A DNA stretch of 64,000 nucleotides, taken from the NCBI GenBank assembly GCA_910579225.1, contig CAJTTI010000001.1, positions 95,138-159,137 of the forward strand, written 5' to 3'. The first letter of the stretch is position 1; every line of letters starts with the position of its first letter. Positions 1 to 8,912 of the stretch are shown piece by piece. A program made the translations under genes and the position numbers. The notes beneath the pieces are model-generated. The model ran no database searches and had not been told where the DNA came from. It saw nothing but the letters and a program-made list of their open reading frames with translations. This DNA comes from an uncultured Lachnospiraceae bacterium (GTDB taxonomy: Bacteria > Bacillota > Clostridia > Lachnospirales > Lachnospiraceae).

Positions 1-1
1 G

Positions 2-229
2 GCAGATATCCATGGGCCCCAGATAGAGACGGCAAAGGCAGAAATTGAGAAAACGATGGATACGATCAATGAGGCGTTCGAGAAGCTTCTGGAAGATTTG
101 TATCAGGAGGAAGCGTTTGAAGCTTCTGCTGATGCGAGAGTGTTAAAGACTATTCTGGCCCAGGATGGTTATACAAAAAATAATTTCTTCGTCCAGACGG
201 AGAAGGAAGGGGAGAGTCAGACAAGATGA
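2..229 (+). CDS. XpaC-like protein, C-terminal fragment (5' end outside window)
   Basis: An open frame enters at the left edge and ends in TGA at 227-229, giving about 75 residues. It has a helical stretch rich in Glu and Lys (IEKTMDTINEAFEKLLEDLY), then the segment RVLKTILAQDGYTKNNF. Proteins of the XpaC family (5-bromo-4-chloroindolyl phosphate hydrolysis protein) typically end this way and lie directly upstream of telA, as here. The stop overlaps the telA start as ATGA, so the two are translationally coupled. The call rests on this arrangement and the tail sequence. The N-terminal part is not in the window. Confidence 0.6.
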   Translation, partial: ADIHGPQIETAKAEIEKTMDTINEAFEKLLEDLYQEEAFEASADARVLKTILAQDGYTKNNFFVQTEKEGESQTR

Positions 230-1374
230 GTCAGGATCTGGAAGAAATGTTGAAGAAAGCGCCGTCGCTTACGCTGGAACCTTTTGCAGGGGAAGAGCAG
301 ACGCCAGACAGGCCGGATACACCGGGGGAGGCAGAGAAAGAAGGCGTGCGTCTGACGCCGGAGGAGCAAAGACAGGTGGATGCGTTTGCAGAACAGATCG
401 ATATTACCAGCTCACAGGTGGTTCTGCAGTATGGGGCAGGCGCTCAGAAGAAGATTGCGGATTTTTCGGAGACGGTTCTGGGAAAAGTTCGGACGAAGGA
501 TCTGGGAGAGATCGGCGAAGATCTTGCCATGGTAGTGACGGAACTGAAAAGCATTGATGAAGAGGAAGAGAAAACGCTGTTCGGGCTTTTCAGGAAGAAT
601 GTCAATCAATTGGCCAGCAGAAGGAATCGTTATGCAAAGGCAGAGACGAATGTGAATCGAATCTGCAAGGTGCTCGAAGGGCATCAGAGGCAGCTTTTGA
701 CAGATGCCGCTATGTTGGATCAGATGTATGAACTGAATATGAATTATTATAAAGAGTTATCCATGTATATCCTGGCAGGAAAGCAAAAGCTCAGGGAAGT
801 ACAGATGAAGGAGCTCCCGGCACTGTTGAAAAGAGCAGAGGAAAGCGGCCTGCCGGAGGATACCCAGAAGGCAAGGGACATGGCAGAGCTGTGCAACCGT
901 TTTGAGAAAAAAATTCATGACCTGGAACTGACCAGGACTGTGGCCATGCAGATGGCGCCCCAGATTCGCCTGATTCAGAATAATGATACAGTCATGTCGG
1001 AGAAGATCCAGTCCACGCTGGTGAATACCATTCCTCTGTGGAAAAGCCAGATGGTTCTGGCTATTGGCGTGGAGCATTCCAGCCAGGCGGCGAGGGCTCA
1101 GCGGGAAGTGACGGATATGACCAACGAGCTTCTGCGGAAGAATGCCGAGACGCTGAAAATAGCGACCCTTGCAACTGCCAGGGAGTCGGAACGGGGAATT
1201 GTGGACATTGAGACGCTGAAGAAGACCAATGAGACGCTGATCTCCACATTGGATGAGGTAATGCAGATCCAGGAGGATGGACGCAGAAAGAGAAGGGAAG
1301 CTGAGACGGAACTTGTGCAGATTGAAAATGCCATGCGGCAGAAACTGCTGGAAGTGAGCAGAATGAAACTTTAA
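226..1374 (+). CDS. telA: Toxic anion resistance protein, TelA family
   Basis: 382 residues, almost entirely predicted helix with coiled-coil character, no signal peptide and no membrane segment. Features typical of TelA/KlaA proteins are LTPEEQRQVDAFAEQIDI near residue 45, a central KLREVQMKELPALLKRAEE and the segment AMQMAPQIRLIQNNDTVMSE, followed by a long C-terminal helix. Family members are linked to tellurite resistance and, in Gram-positives, to tolerance of cell-envelope antimicrobials; the biochemical role is unknown. The start is the ATG overlapping the upstream XpaC-like stop by 4 nt. Family assignment is secure, the physiological role is not. Confidence 0.9.
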   Translation: MSQDLEEMLKKAPSLTLEPFAGEEQTPDRPDTPGEAEKEGVRLTPEEQRQVDAFAEQIDITSSQVVLQYGAGAQKKIADFSETVLGKVRTKDLGEIGEDLAMVVTELKSIDEEEEKTLFGLFRKNVNQLASRRNRYAKAETNVNRICKVLEGHQRQLLTDAAMLDQMYELNMNYYKELSMYILAGKQKLREVQMKELPALLKRAEESGLPEDTQKARDMAELCNRFEKKIHDLELTRTVAMQMAPQIRLIQNNDTVMSEKIQSTLVNTIPLWKSQMVLAIGVEHSSQAARAQREVTDMTNELLRKNAETLKIATLATARESERGIVDIETLKKTNETLISTLDEVMQIQEDGRRKRREAETELVQIENAMRQKLLEVSRMKL

Positions 1375-1425
1375 AACAGCGGAAGCCCGGAGAGGGGTGA
1401 AGCGGAACTTTAATAGGAGAACATC

Positions 1426-2778
1426 ATGGGAAAATGGTATGAGAACGCGGTGTTTTATCATATGTATCCGTTGGGGATGCTGGGGGCGCCGAAGGTAAAT
1501 GAGCAGACAGAGGTAGAGCACCGTATGAGAAAGCTGATTCCGTGGGTGGATCATGTGAAGGAGATTGGAGTGACGGCGATCTATATCGGGCCTTTATTTG
1601 AGTCTTCGACTCACGGATATGATACCAGGGACTACAAGCTGGTGGACAGACGGCTGGGGGATAATCAGGATTTTAAAGAATTTGTGGAATATTGTCATAA
1701 GAATGAGATCAAAGTTGTGGTGGATGGCGTGTTCAATCACACAGGACGCGAGTTCTGGGCGTTTCAGGATATCCAGAAGAACCGGGAAGGCTCTCCTTAC
1801 TGTGGTTGGTATCAGGAACTGAATTTCCAGGGAAACACTCATTACAACGACGGATTCTGGTATAAGGCGTGGAGGAACTGTTTTGAGCTGGCAAATCTGA
1901 ATCTTCATGACGGGGGAGTGCGGGAGTATCTGTTTGATGTGATTCGGTTCTGGATCCATGAATTTGATATCGACGGTATCCGCCTGGACTGTGCGGACTG
2001 TCTGGACTTCCAGTTTATGCGGGATATGCGCAGTATGACGGAAGCAGAGAAGGAAGATTTCTGGCTGATGGGCGAGGTGATCCACGGAGATTACAGTCGG
2101 TGGACAGAGCCGGGACTTCTTCATTCCGTGACAAATTATGAGCTGCACAAAGGTTTGTACTCCGGACATAATGACCATAATTATTTTGAGATTGCACATA
2201 CTATCCGCCGGCAGTTTGATGCGAACGGAGGGATTTACCGGGGAAGGAAGCTGTATTCCTTTGTGGACAATCATGATGTGGACCGGATTGCATCCAAATT
2301 AAATAACAGAGAGCATCTGCCTCTGGTGTGGATGCTTGCCTATACACTTCCCGGGATTCCGTCTGTTTATTATGGAAGCGAATGGGGTGTGGAGGGAAGG
2401 AAAGAAGGCCCTAATGACGATCCGCTGCGTCCGGCCCTTGAACTGGAGGGGCTTCAGAAAGAAGCGCCGGTGAAAGAACTGCCAAAACTTCTGAAGGCGC
2501 TTGGAACTTTGAAAAAAGAATGTCCGTGCCTGACGGACGGTGTATACCGGGAGCTGTATCTCCGGAACCGTCAGTATGCGTATGCCATGATTCTGGGAGA
2601 TCAGGCAGTCGTAGTGACTGTAAATTGCGACGATGCACCTGCGTCCTTTGAATTTCCGAATCCGGTTGGTAAAAATCACTACAAAGATGTATTTTTGGGG
2701 TGTGAAAATACAGCAGAATGTGATAAAATAACCGTATCATTAGAGAAGAATTCGGGCAGGATCTTTTTGTTCGGATAG
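1426..2778 (+). CDS. GH13 alpha-amylase-family glycosidase
   Basis: 450 residues, cytoplasmic, no signal peptide. The GH13 conserved regions are all visible: region I VVDGVFNHT, region II GIRLDCAD with the nucleophile Asp, region III WLMGEVIHG with the acid/base Glu, and region IV FVDNHDVDR. It starts directly with the barrel (WYENAVFYHMYPLGMLG) and lacks the N-terminal domain of neopullulanases. A cyclomaltodextrinase, alpha-glucosidase or maltogenic activity on short alpha-glucans is likely. An AGGAG lies 9 nt before the ATG. It sits 12 nt before glgB and is probably cotranscribed with it, which suggests glycogen or maltodextrin turnover. Exact specificity cannot be read from the sequence. 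Confidence 0.88.
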   Translation: MGKWYENAVFYHMYPLGMLGAPKVNEQTEVEHRMRKLIPWVDHVKEIGVTAIYIGPLFESSTHGYDTRDYKLVDRRLGDNQDFKEFVEYCHKNEIKVVVDGVFNHTGREFWAFQDIQKNREGSPYCGWYQELNFQGNTHYNDGFWYKAWRNCFELANLNLHDGGVREYLFDVIRFWIHEFDIDGIRLDCADCLDFQFMRDMRSMTEAEKEDFWLMGEVIHGDYSRWTEPGLLHSVTNYELHKGLYSGHNDHNYFEIAHTIRRQFDANGGIYRGRKLYSFVDNHDVDRIASKLNNREHLPLVWMLAYTLPGIPSVYYGSEWGVEGRKEGPNDDPLRPALELEGLQKEAPVKELPKLLKALGTLKKECPCLTDGVYRELYLRNRQYAYAMILGDQAVVVTVNCDDAPASFEFPNPVGKNHYKDVFLGCENTAECDKITVSLEKNSGRIFLFG

Positions 2779-2790
2779 AGGAGAGGACCT

Positions 2791-4725
2791 ATGGGGAAGA
2801 AGACAGTAAAAAAAGCAGTGGAAGAGCGCCCATGGTGCGCAGTGACCGATATGGATCAGTACCTTTTCGGACAGGGTACACACTATGAGATCTATAAGAA
2901 GCTGGGCGCTCATCCGGCAGAAGTGAATGGTGAGAAGGGAGTTTATTTTGCTGTATGGGCTCCAAACGCGAAAGATGTGCGTGTGGTCGGAGAGTTTAAC
3001 CGCTGGGGCTCGGACGGATACAAGATGACCCGTCTGGAGCCGCTGGGTATCTATGAGGCGTTTGTACCGGATCTGAAGGAAGGCAGCATGTACAAATACC
3101 TGATTGAGACCAGAACTGGGGAGTATCTCTATAAAGCAGATCCTTTTGCATTTTATGCAGAGAAGCGTCCGGGCAATGCTTCTGTTGTGGCGGATATTGA
3201 TCATTTTACCTGGCATGATGAGAAATGGATGGAGAAGCGCAAGAACTGGAACGGTCCGGAAGCAGCTATGTCAATTTATGAAGTGCATCCGGGTTCCTGG
3301 AGACGCCATGCCCATGAAGAAGACGAGGACGGTTACTATAACTACCGGGAATTTGCGGTAGAACTGACAAAGTATGTCAAAGAGATGGGGTATACGCATG
3401 TAGAGCTTATGGGAATTGCAGAACATCCGTTCGATGGCTCCTGGGGATACCAGGTGACCGGGTATTTTGCGCCCACATCCCGTCATGGTACGCCGGCAGA
3501 TTTCCAGTACCTGATTGACCATCTTCATAAACATAATATCGGCGTGATTCTGGACTGGGTGCCTGCGCATTTCCCAAGAGACGGTTATGGTCTGGCGAAT
3601 TTTGATGGAACTCCGCTCTTTGAGCATCCGGACAGCCGTCGGGGAGAGCATCCGGACTGGGGGACGAAGATTTTCAATTATGAGAAATCAGAGGTTCGCA
3701 ATTTCCTGATCGCCAATGCGCTGTACTGGCTGACGCACTATCACATTGACGGGCTGCGCGTGGATGCAGTGGCTTCCATGCTCTATCTGGACTATGGAAA
3801 GAGAGACGGTCAGTGGCTGCCGAACAAATACGGCGGAAATCAGAACCTGGAGGCTATCTGGTTTTTCAAACATTTGAACTCCATTATTCGTGGCCGCAAG
3901 GACGGTTCTATGATCATTGCGGAGGAATCCACTGCATGGCCCGGAGTGACAAAAGATCCGGAAGAGGACGGACTTGGTTTCCACTTTAAGTGGAATATGG
4001 GCTGGATGAATGATTTCCTGGAATATATGAAGCTGGATCCGTATTTTCGCAGGGATAATCACAACAAGATGACGTTTGCCATGAGTTATGCGTGCAGTGA
4101 AAACTATATCCTGGTTCTGTCACATGACGAAGTGGTTCATTTGAAGTGTTCCATGCTGAATAAGATGCCGGGATATCTGGTGGATAAATTCGCGAATCTG
4201 CGGGCCGGATATGCGTTTATGTTCGGTCATCCGGGCAAGAAGCTCCTGTTCATGGGCAATGAATTCGCACAGATTCAGGAGTGGAGTGAAGCAAGAGAAC
4301 TGGACTGGTATCTTCTGAAAGAGGAGCCGCATCAGCAGATGCAGAATTTCATGAAGGCGCTGCTTCATATGTATAAGAAATATCGCTGCCTCTATGAGCA
4401 GGATGACAGCTGGGATGGTTTTCAGTGGATTAATGCAGATGACTGTTTCCGAAGCATCTTCAGTTTTGTCCGTTACAGTAAGACGAAGCGGAAGAATCTC
4501 CTGTTTGTCATCAACTTCACGCCCATGGAGCGCGCGGACTACTGGGTAGGTGTTCCGAAGAAGAAGAAATACAAGCTGGTGCTGGACGGAGATGCGAAAG
4601 AATTCGGCGGCAACGGCCGGGAGAAACCGGAAATATATGAGGCGAAGAAAGGCGAGTGCGACGGGCAGAAATTCTATGTGGAATATCCCTTGTCTCCTTA
4701 CGGAATCGCCGTGTTTGAATTTTGA
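2791..4725 (+). CDS. glgB: 1,4-alpha-glucan branching enzyme
   Basis: 644 residues, usual for short bacterial GlgB. An N-terminal CBM48 module (VYFAVWAPNAKDVRVVGEF, about residues 50-130) precedes a GH13 barrel. Catalytic elements are the nucleophile Asp325 in GLRVDAVAS, the Glu pair 378-379 in IAEEST, and Asp446 in LSHDEV. A C-terminal beta domain follows. The enzyme cuts alpha-1,4 chains and rejoins them through alpha-1,6 links to form glycogen branches. No glgA, glgC, glgD or glgP lies in the window, so the rest of the pathway must be elsewhere. The RBS is GGAGAGG before ATG, and a strong terminator follows. Confidence 0.96.
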   Translation: MGKKTVKKAVEERPWCAVTDMDQYLFGQGTHYEIYKKLGAHPAEVNGEKGVYFAVWAPNAKDVRVVGEFNRWGSDGYKMTRLEPLGIYEAFVPDLKEGSMYKYLIETRTGEYLYKADPFAFYAEKRPGNASVVADIDHFTWHDEKWMEKRKNWNGPEAAMSIYEVHPGSWRRHAHEEDEDGYYNYREFAVELTKYVKEMGYTHVELMGIAEHPFDGSWGYQVTGYFAPTSRHGTPADFQYLIDHLHKHNIGVILDWVPAHFPRDGYGLANFDGTPLFEHPDSRRGEHPDWGTKIFNYEKSEVRNFLIANALYWLTHYHIDGLRVDAVASMLYLDYGKRDGQWLPNKYGGNQNLEAIWFFKHLNSIIRGRKDGSMIIAEESTAWPGVTKDPEEDGLGFHFKWNMGWMNDFLEYMKLDPYFRRDNHNKMTFAMSYACSENYILVLSHDEVVHLKCSMLNKMPGYLVDKFANLRAGYAFMFGHPGKKLLFMGNEFAQIQEWSEARELDWYLLKEEPHQQMQNFMKALLHMYKKYRCLYEQDDSWDGFQWINADDCFRSIFSFVRYSKTKRKNLLFVINFTPMERADYWVGVPKKKKYKLVLDGDAKEFGGNGREKPEIYEAKKGECDGQKFYVEYPLSPYGIAVFEF

Positions 4726-4744
4726 CGACTGAGAGTTGCAGCAG

Positions 4745-4783
4745 AGACGGGAAGATGAAGAAAAGGCTTCCCGTCTGTTTTTT
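4745..4783 (+). terminator. Rho-independent terminator after glgB
   Basis: AGACGGGAAG (4745-4754) pairs perfectly with CTTCCCGTCT (4767-4776) across a 12-nt loop. A run of six T follows at 4778-4783. It ends the GH13-glgB transcript before the convergent gene that ends at 4824. Confidence 0.9.
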
Positions 4784-4823
4784 GCGGGTTTTGTTGGTGG
4801 CAGACATGAATTCAGCAGACTCC

Positions 4824-5606
4824 CTATTCCCCGGCGATTATGAGGGGGATTCCCCGTATATCGGCGGCGATGTCCGTAAATGAACTGAAGTAGCTGCCTA
4901 TAATCTTGCGGGTGGATGCCAGACAGTAGAGATCCAGAAGCGCATCTTGCATCCCTTCGCGGCTGTCTCTTCGCAGGCAGCGGTTCTGATTGGACAGAAT
5001 CCTGTCCGGAAAGACTTCTCTGAGTCTTGTCTCTTCCTCTCTGTCGTCTGTGGCCAGATAGAACATGGTGTCCGGGTCCTTTTCAAGCTCCAGCCTCATG
5101 GAGGCAAGGAATGCTTCCGTAGAACTCTTTCCGATGGCAGGCTGGTTGTCGGTTCGGCGGATATGCACGCCCACGCAGGAAGTCCGGAAGCGGGCAGTCA
5201 TCTCATCAATCCGTGCCTGCAGGTTTGCTGCAGGCACAAACAAATGATAATCTTCCGACGGATAAAACCATTCCCATGTAAAAATATAAATATTTCCTTT
5301 TAGCCCCTTCACAAAGTTATTGTCAAGGCTTCCTTTGTCTGTACGGTTCGCAAGCAGCTCCTCATTAGTCAGATAAGTGCGGGCAGTCTTCTGGTAGAAC
5401 AGTTTGCGCGGATCTGCCACGGAATGAATGCTGGTAATCCGAAATTCCGGGACCGGACGGAACAGATCTTCAAAGGGACAATTCAGCTCTGCATTGCAGT
5501 TCCAGAGCACCAGAAGCTTCTCCTGCCGCTCTCTGGCCAGCCGCCAGCCGGAATTAATCACACGCATTCTATTGCATAAACCGCCGGAAGGTTGTATGAT
5601 GATCAT
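4824..5606 (-). CDS. Fucosyltransferase-like glycosyltransferase (GT-B, NodZ/GT11/GT23-like)
   Basis: 260 residues, no signal or membrane segment. The N-terminal MIIIQPSGGLCNRMRVINSG matches the GG-x-x-NR-hh motif of GDP-fucose-dependent transferases. VGVHIRRTDN near residue 145 is the HxRRxD motif that contacts GDP, and YFSSFTDIAA near the C terminus matches motif III. The family moves fucose onto glycans using GDP-fucose. It is transcribed divergently from the surface-glycan operon that starts at 5774, so it may fucosylate the same polymer. The acceptor is unknown, and alpha-1,2 versus alpha-1,6 linkage cannot be decided. No GDP-fucose synthesis genes are seen nearby. Confidence 0.72.
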   Translation of the reverse strand: MIIIQPSGGLCNRMRVINSGWRLARERQEKLLVLWNCNAELNCPFEDLFRPVPEFRITSIHSVADPRKLFYQKTARTYLTNEELLANRTDKGSLDNNFVKGLKGNIYIFTWEWFYPSEDYHLFVPAANLQARIDEMTARFRTSCVGVHIRRTDNQPAIGKSSTEAFLASMRLELEKDPDTMFYLATDDREEETRLREVFPDRILSNQNRCLRRDSREGMQDALLDLYCLASTRKIIGSYFSSFTDIAADIRGIPLIIAGE

Positions 5607-5634
5607 TGAAATACCTCGCTTATATGATTGTTAC

Positions 5635-5655
5635 TGCTGTATAGACAAAACAGCA
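5635..5655. promoter_or_regulatory. Inverted repeat over the -35 of the glycan operon (candidate operator)
   Basis: TGCTGT (5635-5640) and ACAGCA (5650-5655) form a perfect 6-bp inverted repeat with a 9-nt spacer. The repeat encloses the -35 hexamer of the + strand promoter and lies in the divergent intergenic region. The position suits a repressor site. No adjacent regulator gene identifies the protein that would bind. Confidence 0.4.
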
Positions 5656-5670
5656 TGGGGAAAGTATAAC
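5642..5670 (+). promoter_or_regulatory. Sigma-A type promoter of the first surface-glycan operon
   Basis: TAGACA (5642-5647), a 17-bp spacer and TATAAC (5665-5670) match the consensus at 5 of 6 positions in each box. Expected transcription start is near 5677, giving a leader of about 95 nt before the GT4 gene. Confidence 0.65.
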
Positions 5671-5773
5671 ATAGAAACGAATGGGAAGCAACGGGAGGTC
5701 CTTCTCATGGGGCAGTGATTCTCCCAAGTGACAATGCTTTTGCAATTTCAAAACGAACGGATGGGTATAACGC

Positions 5774-6988
5774 ATGGGCATCAAAGTTTTACAGATCAGT
5801 ACCGTATGCGGCAGCGGCAGCGTGGGCCGTATCGTGACGGACATCTATCATACTCTGGAACAAAACGGGGATCAATGTCTCATTGCCTATGGCAGGCAGG
5901 GTGCTCCGGAGGGGGTACAGGCTTTCCGCTTCGGTTCCGCACCGGATATGCTTCTGCATGTACTTTCCACCTTTTTCCGGGGCGAGCATGGTTTTGCTTC
6001 TGCCGGACAGACAAGAAGGCTGATCCGGAAGATCCGGCAGTGGGATCCTGACGTGATTCACCTTCAGAATATCCATGGGTTTATACTGCAGACGGAACTC
6101 CTGTTCGATTACCTGAAAGGAGCGGGGAAACCTGTGGTCTGGACGCTGCATGACTGCTGGCCCTATACCGGGCACTGTGCGTTTTATGACTATACGGCCT
6201 GTACGGGCTGGAAATCCGGATGCAGGACATGCAGAGAGTATCGAAGGACTTACCCTTATGCACTCTTCAGGAACCAGACAGAGAGTAACTATGAGAGAAA
6301 GAAAAAGGCATTTACCAATGTGCCGGATCTGACGGTGGCAGTTCCGTCCCGGTGGCTTCAGAAGGAAGTGGAGCAGTCTTTCCTGAAGGATTACCCGGTG
6401 AAAGTGATTCCCAACGGGATAGACCGGAAGATTTTTCACCCAACGGAAAAGGGACTGCGCAGGAAGCTGGGACTGGAAGGAACATTCGTGATTCTGGGCG
6501 TGGCAAATGTGTGGGAGAGGCGAAAAGGACTTCCGTATTTTACAGAACTGGCAGACAGGCTTCCGGATGGTTTTCAGATCATCCTGATTGGTCTTTCCAG
6601 AAAACAGCTCCGCACACTTCCGGAGAGGATCACAGGTTTTACGAGAACGGCTTCGGGGGAGGAACTGGCGGAATATTACTCCATGGCAGATGTGTTTGTC
6701 AATGCGACGCTGGAAGATAACTTTCCGACGACGAATCTGGAAGCACTGGCCTGCGGAACACCAGTGATTACATTCGCTACGGGGGGAAGCCCGGAGAGCC
6801 TTAATGAAGACTGCGGGAGGGTAGTTCCCAAAGGAGACAAAGAGGCGCTTCTTCAGGCGGTTCTTCAGGAGCAGAGAGAACCGAAGAGCACAGAGGCGTG
6901 TCTGAAAAGAGCAGAACAATATGAGAAATACGACCGGTTCCGGGAATATGTGGAACTTTATCACCAATTGGCAGGTCGGGGAGAATAG
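5774..6988 (+). CDS. Glycosyltransferase, GT4 family
   Basis: 404 residues. The N-terminal Rossmann domain starts with IKVLQISTVCGSGSVGRIV, a glycine-rich donor loop. WTLHDCWPYTGHCAFYDY with the later Cys residues of TGWKSGCRTC is typical of WcaC-like GT4 enzymes. The C-terminal domain carries LGVANVWERRKGLPYF and the nucleotide-sugar binding stretch VNATLEDNFPTTNLEALACG, where the E-x7-E Glu residues are present. It is a retaining transferase adding a sugar to a lipid-linked surface glycan in the cytoplasm. It is the first gene after the promoter at 5642. The next gene starts directly after its stop. Confidence 0.88.
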   Translation: MGIKVLQISTVCGSGSVGRIVTDIYHTLEQNGDQCLIAYGRQGAPEGVQAFRFGSAPDMLLHVLSTFFRGEHGFASAGQTRRLIRKIRQWDPDVIHLQNIHGFILQTELLFDYLKGAGKPVVWTLHDCWPYTGHCAFYDYTACTGWKSGCRTCREYRRTYPYALFRNQTESNYERKKKAFTNVPDLTVAVPSRWLQKEVEQSFLKDYPVKVIPNGIDRKIFHPTEKGLRRKLGLEGTFVILGVANVWERRKGLPYFTELADRLPDGFQIILIGLSRKQLRTLPERITGFTRTASGEELAEYYSMADVFVNATLEDNFPTTNLEALACGTPVITFATGGSPESLNEDCGRVVPKGDKEALLQAVLQEQREPKSTEACLKRAEQYEKYDRFREYVELYHQLAGRGE

Positions 6989-7735
6989 ATGAGAACATTA
7001 CCAAAAGTGTCGGTTATTACGACCACATATAACGATGCGGGGAACCTGGAACGTATTATGGACCAGGTGGCCAGACAGGACTATGAAAATCTGGAATATA
7101 TTATTGTGGACGGAGGGTCTACAGACGGGACCATGGAGCTGATTCATCAGATGGAAAAGAGGCTGCCAGGACAGGTGCGTTATCTCTCGGAACCGGATCA
7201 GGGAATCTATGACGCACTCAACAAAGGCATTCGGCTGGCCACAGGTGAGATTGTGGGATGCTGTTTTGACCGTTATGCCGACGAGCATGTGATCAGACGA
7301 ATGGTACAGGCCATGGAAGAAGAGGGGACTGATGGGGTCCACGGCGATCTCTACTATATGGATGGAGAACGGATTGTGCGCAAATGGCACCAGGGACAAG
7401 GAAGTATCCGGACCGGCTGGCTTCCCGGGCATCCTACTTTGTACCTGCGGCGGGAAGTCTATGACCAGTTCGGGCTGTACAGAACCGACTACCGGATTGC
7501 GGCAGATTATGAATTTATGGTGCGGATTTTATACAGAAAACAGGTAAGACTTTCCTATCTTCCGGAAATACTAATCTATATGTCCCATGGAGGGACAAGC
7601 ACGAACAGTCTGAGTGCTTATCTTCAGTCGCTGGCAGAGGGCCACCGGGCGCTCAGGGAGAATCACGTGCCCTTTGCGTGGTTCACGGATCTGTGCAGGA
7701 CCATGCGCGTGCTGCTGCAATTTGTAAAAAAGTAG
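6989..7735 (+). CDS. Glycosyltransferase, GT2 family, with altered Asp-Asp motif
   Basis: 248 residues with a GT-A fold. VSVITTTYNDAGNLERIM and IIVDGGSTDGTMELI are the canonical GT2 N-terminal motifs. Where WcaA-like relatives carry SDD this protein has GCCFDRYADEHV, so the expected consecutive Asp pair is D-R-Y-A-D. RTGWLPGHPTLYLRREVYD and YRIAADYEFMVRI follow the family pattern, with the catalytic-base region intact. It abuts the upstream GT4 gene with no gap and probably adds the next sugar. Activity is likely but metal coordination may differ from standard GT2 enzymes. Confidence 0.84.
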   Translation: MRTLPKVSVITTTYNDAGNLERIMDQVARQDYENLEYIIVDGGSTDGTMELIHQMEKRLPGQVRYLSEPDQGIYDALNKGIRLATGEIVGCCFDRYADEHVIRRMVQAMEEEGTDGVHGDLYYMDGERIVRKWHQGQGSIRTGWLPGHPTLYLRREVYDQFGLYRTDYRIAADYEFMVRILYRKQVRLSYLPEILIYMSHGGTSTNSLSAYLQSLAEGHRALRENHVPFAWFTDLCRTMRVLLQFVKK

Positions 7736-7752
7736 CAAAAATTTCCGGTTTG

Positions 7753-7761
7753 TGATACAAT
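7753..7761 (+). promoter_or_regulatory. Possible extended -10 promoter before the second GT2 gene
   Basis: TGATACAAT gives an extended -10 (TG, one base, TACAAT at 7756-7761) in the 84-nt gap between two glycosyltransferase genes. No convincing -35 is present. It could be an internal promoter of the glycan operon. Confidence 0.35.
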
Positions 7762-7819
7762 ATAGCATCGTATATAGGCTGCTGCGGCTGGCAGAGAGCC
7801 GGACATGAAGGAGTATTGT

Positions 7820-8509
7820 ATGAAAAAGCTTGTAATTATCCCTGCCTATAATGAATGCAAGAGCATTTTAAAGGCGGTTGATGATATTAAGAAGCATGCA
7901 CCGGATTTTGATTATGTGGTGATCAATGATTGCTCTACGGATGATACACTTGACATTTGTAAAAAATATGATCTGAATTATGTCAACCTTACTGTGAACC
8001 TGGGAATCGGGGGTGCCGTGCAGACCGGTTATATCTATGCATGGCAATATGACTATGATATGGCGGTACAGTTTGACGGAGACGGACAACATGACGCGGC
8101 TTATCTGGAGATGATGGCCGGGAAGCTTCTGGAGACAGGCAGCGATATGGTGATCGGTTCCCGCTTTATCGAGAAAGAAGGATTTCAGTCTTCCGGACTT
8201 AGACGGCTCGGGATCCGGTATTTTTCTGCGTTGCTGTGGCTGCTGACAGGGAAACGGGTGACGGACCCGACTTCCGGCATGCGGATGGTGAACAGGGATG
8301 TGATACGTATCTATGCTGTGAATTACCCCAAAGATTACCCGGAACCGGAGAGCGTGATGGCGATCCTGCGTATGGGAAAGAAAGTGACGGAGATGCCGGT
8401 GGTGATGAGAGAGAGAGAAGAAGGAACCTCATCCATCGGTGGTCTGAGTTCTGTTTACTACATGGTTAAGGTGACACTGGCGATTCTGATGGAAAGACTC
8501 AGGAGATAG
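7820..8509 (+). CDS. Glycosyltransferase, GT2 family (DPM1-like)
   Basis: 229 residues from ATG 7820, preferred because AAGGAG lies 6 nt upstream and the protein then opens with KKLVIIPAYNE; an in-frame ATG at 7805 would add five residues. VVINDCSTDDTLDIC and VQFDGDGQHDA are the donor and metal-binding motifs. There is no transmembrane domain. It is followed 6 nt later by a DUF2304 protein, a pairing common in rhamnose-rich and other cell-wall polysaccharide clusters, where the small membrane protein probably anchors the soluble transferase. A polyprenyl-phosphate acceptor is plausible. Confidence 0.88.
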   Translation: MKKLVIIPAYNECKSILKAVDDIKKHAPDFDYVVINDCSTDDTLDICKKYDLNYVNLTVNLGIGGAVQTGYIYAWQYDYDMAVQFDGDGQHDAAYLEMMAGKLLETGSDMVIGSRFIEKEGFQSSGLRRLGIRYFSALLWLLTGKRVTDPTSGMRMVNRDVIRIYAVNYPKDYPEPESVMAILRMGKKVTEMPVVMREREEGTSSIGGLSSVYYMVKVTLAILMERLRR

Positions 8510-8515
8510 AGAATT

Positions 8516-8908
8516 ATGATGACGGTAAAGCTGCAGATTGTAATTGGAATTGCGATTTTGATTGTATTTCTGATTCTGGTGAATATGATACGCAGAAGAA
8601 GTCTGGAACTGAAATATGCCCTGTCCTGGATGGTGGTGCTGTGTGCGCTTCTGATCTTTGACTGTGCACCGAAGTTTCTGATTGTGGTATCAGATTTCCT
8701 CGGGATCTATGCACCGGTGAACATGATCTTTTTCCTGGGTTTTTGCTTTTCTCTGCTGATTATTTTTTCTCTGACGGTGGCGCTTTCGCGGATGTCCAAC
8801 AGTGTTCGGACGCTGGATCAGATGGTGGCACTGAATGAAAAGCGATTGCAGGAACTGGAGACGGAGCTTAGGAAGGCAAAGCAAAGAGAACAACAGAAAG
8901 AAGAGTAA
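8516..8908 (+). CDS. DUF2304 membrane protein
   Basis: 130 residues. Three hydrophobic segments are visible at roughly residues 5-25, 38-58 and 66-90, followed by a charged coiled-coil tail (ALNEKRLQELETELRKAKQR). RRRSLELKYALSWMVVLC between the first two is the family signature. Size and layout match DUF2304. These proteins accompany GT2 enzymes in cell-wall glycan clusters and probably serve as membrane partners, but no biochemical function is established. Confidence 0.82.
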   Translation: MMTVKLQIVIGIAILIVFLILVNMIRRRSLELKYALSWMVVLCALLIFDCAPKFLIVVSDFLGIYAPVNMIFFLGFCFSLLIIFSLTVALSRMSNSVRTLDQMVALNEKRLQELETELRKAKQREQQKEE

Positions 8909-8912
8909 AAAG

